Below, piece by piece: positions 56,969 through 64,000 of a DNA stretch of 64,000 bases; the stretch's first letter is position 1, and each line of letters opens with the position of its first letter. The position numbers were made by a program, and so were the translations under genes. This stretch comes from Diphasiastrum complanatum (Eukaryota > Streptophyta > Lycopodiopsida > Lycopodiales > Lycopodiaceae), in contig CM055111.1 in the NCBI GenBank assembly GCA_029204225.1, positions 21,666,507-21,730,506 on the forward strand. Direction: 5' to 3'. Under the pieces are notes generated by a model. It was not told the origin of the DNA. It did not search any database and was given only the letters and a program-made list of their open reading frames with translations.

Positions 56969-57270
56969 ACTTGAATCGTGTGATAAGGGCTCTTTTAACA
57001 GCCTCCCAATCTGTACGCTCAGTTTCATCTTGATTATAGTATCAATCTTGTGTTGCGCCTGTTAAGGCCATAGGAAACAACTTAAGTTTATCTTGGGAAA
57101 AAACTCTCTCCATAGACTTCACAGGATTCAGCATAGATCTGAGGAAATCTAACTGGATCTGTTAATCCATTATATTTGGGTAGATCCAAACGGGGTGCTC
57201 TTCTAACAATAATTGGATTGACTTCCTAAGGAGCACTTCCAGGAGCAGCTCCAAAGACGGCCATTTTAAC
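56969..57270 (-). pseudogene. Gypsy gag 5' part, reversed, copy 3
   Basis: Contains MAVFGAAPGSA at the right end, PRLDLPKYNGLTDPVRF and LFPMALTGATQ-type DNA. It overlaps the gag core of 56281-56763 by about 110 bp, so part of gag is duplicated around the inserted Copia fragment. Confidence 0.65.
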
Positions 57271-57680
57271 AAATTCAAATCAAGCAGACAATGAAATTGG
57301 ATCTAGATTTTTCAATCAAAACTTTCTCAGATCAAATTTGCTAGATCTATTCTACTTTCAAGAATCTGACTCTATATCGTGAAAAAGATTTTGAAATTCA
57401 ATCAATTGATACTTCTCAAAAAAAGTATTAGATTTGACCTAAATTTTGATAGAGACTTGATCTGGAAAATCAAAACCTAAAAATAGTACTGCCAAAGGTT
57501 CCCTAAGTGAAGATTGGCTCGACGAAGGTTCAACAATGCTATTTTGAGAAAAAAATCTCTGATCAAATTTTTTGACAATTTCTATGGAAATAACCTTCGC
57601 TGACCTCTCAGATGCAAGATTTGACACAGATAAAACAATGGGAAACCGGATGAAGGTTTCTGACACAAGAAAATACAGTT
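57271..57680 (-). repeat. Gypsy-like leader, reversed, copy 3
   Basis: Matches 43922-44360. It is cut at 57680, within CAGTTTTC, and joined to Copia 3' region DNA. Confidence 0.55.
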
Positions 57681-57937
57681 TTCATGAATAGAGTATACTC
57701 TAAAATAAGAAGTGACGTTGATCATTGAGGGAGAGAGTTAAAATAGCAATGATCAACTTATACAATGCTTTCTTAGTTCTAGAGTTATCCGGCCATCTTG
57801 CTTTTACGAGCCCTTTGAGTGTTTTTCAAGGAACTCATCTTTGTACTTACGAAGATAGTGGAATATACAGTTTTAAGAGAGCAATTTTGTGTTCTTGTTG
57901 CACTTGACTTTGTGCTGTGGTGATTGATCTGGTCGGG
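57681..57937 (+). other. Copia 3' region with polypurine tract, copy 3
   Basis: Matches 45667-45831 and includes about 100 bp (CATCTTGCTTTTACGAGCCC) that the second copy lacks but the first has (reversed near 23110-23230). Polypurine tract TTGAGGGAGAGAG at about 57724. Confidence 0.55.
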
Positions 57938-58570
57938 TGTTTTCAATTGTGTTTTCTTAACTAATATGAGGCCAAAACTCATTTTAGACTTAGAGGTAAA
58001 CTTTTTGAAGTTATATTAGTTTAAAATACATTCAATAAACACTTTTTGAAAGTGTGGGAAAGTTGGTAGTCAAGTTTGGGAGAGATTCAAATTTGAACTT
58101 TGGGTACATTGAATCTAGTCCCAAAAATAGTAGGGTTCACATTTTGGAGGGAAAGCCAAGTGGCCAAATAGGCTTTGGACACTCTATAAAGGATGTAACT
58201 CATGCACAGACACATATTCTCTCTTCTCTCTCTCATTTCATCATTATACATGGTTCTCTTTGGGTTCTACTACTCATTGGTGCACTCTCATGTTATCTTG
58301 CAATTCTATGTGTAGAATGATCATTTATTGTTATTTTCGGTTTCACACATGTTAAATACAATAGGGTGCTATAATTATAGTAGGGTACTGTAATTGTATG
58401 GGCAAAAACTATTTTTTATGTTTTGCTTCATGTTTGATCAGTATCTCTTAGACTTTGCATCTCATTTTGTATGTAGATGCTGATTTTTCTACATTGGCAG
58501 GATTGTTGGTTTATTGTAACCAAAGATCAGGGACATGGATTATATCTTGAATGATCTGAAATCCTTGACA
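57938..58570 (+). mobile_element. Complete Copia LTR, forward (633 bp)
   Basis: TGTTTTCAATTG ... CCTTGACA with TATA-like CTATAAAGG near 58186; third member of the 634-bp LTR set, again fused tail-to-tail with a reversed truncated LTR. Confidence 0.8.
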
Positions 58571-58660
58571 TATTCTACACACACGATTTCAAGATATCAC
58601 CAAACTAGTGCACCAATGGATAGATGAACCCAAGAGAACTCATGTATGAGCATGAAATGA

Positions 58661-58745
<85 letters not shown>

Positions 58746-58750
58746 AAGAA

Positions 58751-58815
<65 letters not shown>

Positions 58816-59119
58816 TTCTCTTCCCACATGTGTATAGCTATATATAACAGGTCCATGTCTCATTAATGATCTTGGTTTTCCTCCATATCAAAAACCCTAC
58901 AATTAATGTGGACTAGATTCAATGTCTCCGACATTCAAATTTGAATCCAAAAAACTTGAGCTCCTACATTTTTCCTCACTTTCTAAAAGTGGTAATTCAA
59001 AAGCATTTGAACTAAAAGAACTTTTAAATGACTATCTCTAAGTCTAATATGTGAATTGGCCTCAATTGCCAAATAAACAAATATGACCAAAATAGCAAAC
59101 TAGTTGACAATTTCTCACA
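58571..59119 (-). repeat. Truncated Copia LTR with expanded GA tract, reversed
   Basis: Same as 46466-46882 except that its 19-bp GA tract is about 149 bp here. Ends TTTCTCACA (LTR start TGTGAGAAA on the minus strand). Confidence 0.8.
58664..58812. repeat. (GA)n microsatellite, about 149 bp
   Basis: Almost pure GA with four AAAG interruptions between 58732 and 58773. Open frames made of Arg-Glu or Ser-Leu repeats across it are artefacts. Confidence 0.98.
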
Positions 59120-59522
59120 TAATCTGCTAAGGAGGTCTATTAGGTGTTTTACTGCAATATGTAACCAGAGTTGTAAAAAAACTTGCAAAAGGAGACAAGT
59201 GTCGGAGAGAGAGAGAGAGAAACTGGCAATGAAAGCACCAAAATAAATAATGGAATTGGGCAAGTTTCGACAAGCCTTATATAAGCCCTAAGCCTCCCTA
59301 TTCATGTGCCCATGCAAATCTAAAACTCCCTAAAAGTGCTTTCCATTTTTATTGATACTCTACACATGCATTAGCAAACCTAAACCATATATTAGCTACA
59401 ATAATTGTGTTTGGGCCCTCACAAGGTTATTAATTACATTACTAGCCTCTTCCATAATAATATCAAATGCTAGAGTACCATGTATCCAAGTCTAGGATTA
59501 TACCAAATCCTATATATAGGAC
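59120..59522 (-). other. Non-coding stretch, copy of 46883-47300
   Basis: Carries the TTATATAAGG element near 59278 on the minus strand. It ends in GGACATGG, joined directly to a post-integrase frame. Confidence 0.4.
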
Positions 59523-59744
59523 ATGGTGGATGGTGATGATGAAGGACCTTCATCAAGTCAAAAGCCAAGGAGGACATCAAGGCAAATGCAAACACCTTCA
59601 AGGCTCACATATGATGAGAAGGGTAAGCAAGTGGAAGTGACTCATTTTGCTTTTCTCACATGTTTTGATGATTCTTCTTGTGTAGATGATGCTATGCAAG
59701 TGGATGGACGTTTTCATGATTTTACATCAAGTAATGGATCTGGA
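59523..59744 (+). pseudogene. Copia post-integrase fragment
   Basis: DGDDEGPSSSQKPRRTSRQM, SRLTYDEKGKQVEVTHFAFL, CFDDSSCVDDAMQVDGRF and SSNGSGKQSLFNDFYGQVDD. The integrase itself is deleted. The frame continues uninterrupted into segment R up to a stop at 59912. Confidence 0.7.
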
Positions 59745-60416
59745 AAACAAAGTTTGTTCAATGACTTTTATGGTCAAGTTGATGATCAAGAGGTTGATCT
59801 CAACGGGGCTTCAGCAAGACAAAAGGTAACGTGGCAATTTGGAGCTATCAAGAGCATCAAAGGAGAGTCAATTGGCAAAGATGTTTTGGATCTATTTTTG
59901 CAGGTGTTTTAAGACTCAAGTAAGTTCAAAGGAGCAGCAATCAAGTGTTGTTCAAGTTTACTTTGCTTGTTCTATTTCGTGTATGAGCAATTTCATGTGA
60001 ATGTGTGCAAATTGTCAAGATATGGTGAAACTAGCTACATTGTTTTGCATCATATTGATGTTGTACTAGAAATCTTGGCTGGCTTTGCTGATGAAAATGA
60101 AACTTTTGTATCACTCATTCATGATCAAGTCATCAAGTGATGATGACATCTTCTGGCAAGATGGAGATGAAGGTGCATTCATGGAGTTTTATGGTGGAGA
60201 CATATCAAGAAAGGACAAAGATGGAGGAGACAAGCAAGCAAGTGGTCATCACAGACATTATATTGTTTGGTTGCTATTAGTTTCCAAAGAGTTCAAAGTT
60301 GGAAGCATGGTGGAATCATTTCATTTCAATTCTATTTGGTTCTTTATGTTCTAGTTATATCTTGATGTATAAAATTGATGTAAGAAATAGTGAAGCATCC
60401 AATATGGACACTATTC
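59745..60416 (+). repeat. Segment R, copy 5
   Basis: Closest to tandem unit 50912-51603. Ends in GACACTATTCTCC, then joins a short reversed LTR piece. Confidence 0.7.
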
Positions 60417-60477
60417 TCCTACATTTTCTCTCACTTTCTAGAAGTGGTAATTAACTCAAAAACATTTGAAATAAAAT
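60417..60477 (-). repeat. Short reversed Copia LTR piece
   Basis: TACATTTTCTCTCACTTTCTAG and GTAATTAACTCAAAAACATT match, reversed, the first 200 bp of the LTR. Adjacent to the same region of a forward LTR, so two copies meet head-to-head. Confidence 0.6.
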
Positions 60478-60967
60478 GAATGTTGGAGACATTGAATCTA
60501 GTCCACATTAATTGTAGGGTTTTTGATATGGAGGGAAACCAAGATCATTAATGAGACATGGACCTGATATATATAGCTATATACATGTGGGAAGATAAGT
60601 ATTCTCTCTCTCTCTCTCTCTCATTTCATGCTTATACCTTAGTTCTCTTGGGGTCATGCTTATACATGAGTTCTCTTGGGTTCATCTATCCATCGATGCA
60701 CTAATTTGGTGATATCTTGAAATCTTGTGTGTAGAATGCATTGTTTAGTTGATATTCGGATCCGCACGTGTGAAATATAGTAGCTTACTATTTTTGTATA
60801 GACAACAACTTCATCTTATCATAAGTTTGATGTTTGATCAAGTTCTTATTAAGTTTGCATCTCTTTCATTAAGTAGATGTTGATTTTCTACATTGCCAAT
60901 GGTGTAAATTGTGTTGTCTTCCATAAGCAAAGATCAAGAGATTAGGTTGGATTTTAATGATTCATAT
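60478..60967 (+). repeat. Copia LTR lacking its 5' end
   Basis: From GAATGTTGGAGACATTG through TATATATAGC (60570), a CT tract (60602-60622), a local duplication of CATGCTTATAC...AGTTCTCTTGGG, and U5 to TTTTTTCACA. No PBS follows. This shows how the LTR remnant at 685-828 looked before truncation. Confidence 0.7.
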
Positions 60968-62361
60968 TTTTTCACAGATTAATCAATATCTTTTGAAGTT
61001 GTCCATGAAGTTAGAGCAAAGACTTTAGAGAATTGAGGGTGTAGGAAGGCCTGAAAAGGCTAAAAATTGTTTTTTGAAAGGGTCCTTGGGGGATTTATGG
61101 CTAGAAATCCACAAGAGGATTATGCATGAAGTCAATCCATCTTTATTTATACTCCTCTTGGCCATCCCAACAAGCTATCAGGCCTGTAAATTGGTGATCA
61201 GAGGCTTGTGTTCCATCTCTATGAAGTTTATCGCTAAAGCACCCTCCCACAAGTTGAAAAATCTTCATTCTCAGCCCATACTACATCCCTTGACTTGAGT
61301 GAAGGCTTCACGGAAGTCTAATAGACCTTTTAAGACTGTTGGTAATGTCTCTTTGGGTGCTAGGTTGGTATTTGGTTGATTCCGCATGAAACCTCTCTTT
61401 GAAAGTACGTCCTACTACATATTTTATGTGGCTCTGTTCTCACACGTGTGAAGCTGAGGTCGTAGGTGACATGTCAAGCTTCTCAGTCACTTGGTCTCTC
61501 TTTGTATTGTGATTTATAGGTGCATTGTAGCTCAAGTTATGTCTGTTTGAAATTTTGGCAATTTTGTGAGTAAACTTTTAAAAAAGCGTAAATATTCTTA
61601 TTGCATGTTTGTATTTTCCCTAATTTTATGTACTATACTTGTGGAAATTTTTTGCATGGTGATTTTGCTGAAGTTTTTTGTGAAAAATAGCCTATTTTGG
61701 CAAATCTAGCCATGTAGAACTTTGCAAATATTGTGTATAATTGGGTTCCACACATGGAAGGCCAAGATGCCACGTGGAAACCCACTCCTAATGTAGGTTA
61801 GGTCAATTCAAGAGAGTTGGTCATGTCTATTTGGTGGTCATCCCTAACTTATAGGACCTACACCTAAGTCTAAGGTGAAAATTTGACCAACTAGCTACCT
61901 ACCAAACATAAGTCTAGGATCTAGGTTTCATTTTAGGGCAAGAATGGGTGAGTTAAATTCCTTATTACATGCTGGAAATCCACCTAACTTCAAGAAGGAA
62001 GTCGAATTTGCTATGTATTCCAAGCTCCCATAGTGAGAAGATAGAATATTTTTGGAGCTCATTGGCAATCTCAAGCTAGTTCACTATGTACATTGAGTTT
62101 TTGTGATCCAAATGAAACCAAATCAATTTCTACTTGTTTCTCAGGTTGAAGGCCGTACTACAGCCTGTAGTACACATGTGTGAGACCGGATTTCCATGTT
62201 GATCAATGCTTTTGATTGTTAATGCTTGTTGTTTGTCAAATTGCCAATCTAGATCAACTTTTTTGTGTCTATCTTTTTGATATATTGTTAAGCAAGCATC
62301 CAATCACTCTTGTGGATCTTTTGTAGATCCATTTATGGTCCTAAAGTATAGTACTTTCACA
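60968..62361 (+). mobile_element. LTR-like block of the second Copia family, copy 4
   Basis: Matches 829-2198. Small private insertions (CTCACACGTGTGAAG near 61440; ACCAAACATA near 61900). Ends CTTTCACA before a perfect PBS. Confidence 0.6.
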
Positions 62362-62373
62362 TGGTATCAGAGC
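62362..62373 (+). promoter_or_regulatory. Primer-binding site, initiator-Met tRNA type
   Basis: TGGTATCAGAGC, the exact consensus; the other copies of this family have GAGG. A leader of about 785 bp follows, with the GTGAGGGAGTG(T/A)TAGAA phrase twice (about 62849 and 63025). Confidence 0.9.
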
Positions 62374-63160
62374 CAAGTACAAGAGGATAAGCCATTTATC
62401 AAAAGCAAATCCATTTTTAGCAAGTTTTGGTGCTAAAAACTAGTGAGAGGGCAAGCTAGAATTTTGATTTTGGTGAGGAGATTTGATCCCAAAATTCGTA
62501 GGGGTCCAAATCCATACTGTCCACGTGTGGGCACCTCTGAACCTGCATTTAATGCATGGTATTCATTTGATCCACAGAAATTCAATTTGTGAGCTTTTGA
62601 TGTAATTTTTGGTGGAAATCTTAAGATAAGCTACCAAGATTGAGTGCCATTGATTAGATTTGACTTAGGGTCATGAGATCTAATTAATCTAGGCTGAAGT
62701 CAGGTCCTCTAAACTTGTTTTACAGGTCTTGAAAGTACATCAAAAAGTGTGAAGGATAGTTAGTCATGTTATTGTCCAAAAATAGCCAAAATTGGCAAGA
62801 TTTGATTGTAAGTAGATTTCACATCATCTTATCTTCATTCCAACTTTGTGAGGGAGTGTTAGAACTGATATTATAAGTCCATTTGTTGGATTAGATATCT
62901 AATTTGAGTGAGACACTACAAGAAAGAGACCTTAGTGAGTTTCTAGAGACAATAAAATCCATTTATTGGCAAGATTTGATTAAAAGTAGTTTTCACTTCA
63001 TCTTATTTTTATTCCGGATTTGTGAGGGAGTGATAGAAATGTGATTATAAGTCCATTTGTTGGACTAGAAATCAAATTTGAGTGAAACACTGCAAGTGTG
63101 AGACCTTTGTGAGTTTCAAGTCAATCAGATCTATTTCTTGTTTTAGAAGTCACTAGTAAG

Positions 63161-64000
63161 ATGAGATCTGCTGGAGCATACCTTCTAGAAGCTAGTGAGA
63201 GATTGAATTCTACAAATTATGCTGTTTGGAAGGTTAGGATGGAGTCACTTTTGGTGCTCCAAGACCTTTATGAGTTCTTGATTGAAGATGAAGATGAACC
63301 TCTAGGTGCACATGAGTTAGCTAGATACAAGAAGAGATCTTGGCTTGCACTTAATTGTGTGAAAATGAATGATTTCTTGAGAGAAGTATCAGCATGAGTG
63401 CTAAAGAGGGTTGGGAGTCTTTAAAATCAATCTATGAATTTAGTAACACTTCGAGGGTTCTAATGCTTAGGAATCAGATTTTGCAAAGCATGAGGAGAAG
63501 TGAGGAGAGTGCACAAGATTATGTACTCAGAAACAAGTCTCTAAATAGGGAGTTGGCTTCCATTGGAGAGAAGATTCATGATGGAGAGCTTGTACAAATT
63601 GTCCTGAATGGTCTAGGAGATGACTCTGCAAATTTGGTCCAAAGTTTTGCCTTCCAAGACACTTTGCCAACTATAGAAAAACTTCATAGTTTATTAGTGG
63701 CTGAAGAGTGTAGGATTCTCCATGTAAAATCTAGGATGAGTTCCTTGTCTTTCCAGGATGGTGATGAGAAAGCCAATTTCTCATTCAAGGGCAAAAAGAA
63801 GAACAATGGAAAGAAGAAGCATCCAAAGGAGGCTAAAGAAGAGGATGATGCATCAAGCTCAAAGGACAAGTCAAAACAAAAATGCTTCTTTTGTGGAAAG
63901 AAGGGGGATTATGCATCCGAATGCTACAAGGGGCTAAGAGCAAAAGAGGAGGAGGACAAACAAGGGAACCTTGCATATGAAGAGGATGGAGATGAGGAGA
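63161..64000 (+). pseudogene. Copia gag, nearly intact, runs off the window
   Basis: MRSAGAYLLEASERLNSTNY, WKVRMESLLVLQDLYEFLIE, then one frame change at about 63390 and GWESLKSIYEFSNTSRVLML, LRNKSLNRELASIGEKIHDG, LVQIVLNGLGDDSANLVQSF, a Lys-rich linker, and CFFCGKKGDYASEC, a zinc knuckle with Asp in place of its His. An acidic tail (EEEDKQGNLAYEEDGDEE) reaches the right edge. This is the best-preserved gag of the window and shows what was deleted from 52920-53571. One frameshift and the lost knuckle His argue that it is no longer functional. Confidence 0.8.

Noticed and set aside
58597..58863. Open frames of Ser-Leu or Arg-Glu repeats
   Set aside because: They are translations of the GA/CT microsatellite inside an LTR, with no start context or homology.
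1..64000. tRNA, rRNA, CRISPR arrays or organellar insertions
   Set aside because: None seen. The tRNA-like matches are only the 12-19 base priming sites of LTR elements.

Overview
The window looks like repeat-dense nuclear DNA of a land plant with a large genome. The evidence is Ty1/Copia gag, protease, integrase, reverse transcriptase and RNase H fragments, priming sites matching plant initiator-Met tRNA (TGGTATCAGAG) and plant tRNA-Asp (TGGCGCCG...), a plant-type nepenthesin-like aspartic protease, a GRP94-like HSP90 fragment, Helitron replicase remnants and a short plant telomere motif (TTTAGGG). The sequence is AT-rich, has no bacterial gene organisation, and contains no intact host gene. 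I cannot name the species.

Layout. 1-12.1 kb: a Copia 3' segment and LTR-like block, a reversed Copia gag-integrase fragment, captured host-gene pieces (a coiled-coil protein and an HSP90), a Helitron Rep remnant, then a 642-bp Copia LTR with PBS and a broken gag. 12.4-17.5 kb: an aspartic protease locus broken by an inversion and a partial duplication. 17.5-28 kb: Copia gag/pol debris in both orientations, inverted LTR pairs, and a Ty3/Gypsy-like leader-gag element in inverted duplicate. 27.8-50.2 kb repeats most of this order, but its protease copy is nearly complete (one 1-base frameshift at about 37190) and a block of about 5.6 kb is inverted relative to the first copy. 50.2-64 kb is a third, more deleted version with a tandem duplication of about 690 bp, an interstitial telomere motif, a 149-bp GA tract inside an LTR, and a better-preserved Copia gag running off the right edge.

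No gene set works together as a pathway. The region records nested insertion, segmental duplication, inversion and gene-fragment capture. The most informative objects are the Helitron-associated captured exons, the protease locus present in differently rearranged versions, a Copia subfamily in which integrase is followed by a novel segment instead of reverse transcriptase, and a gag-only Gypsy-like element whose leader carries a recurrent CTTCGYCGA-type motif on both strands. Copy relationships were judged by eye, so percent identities are not given.
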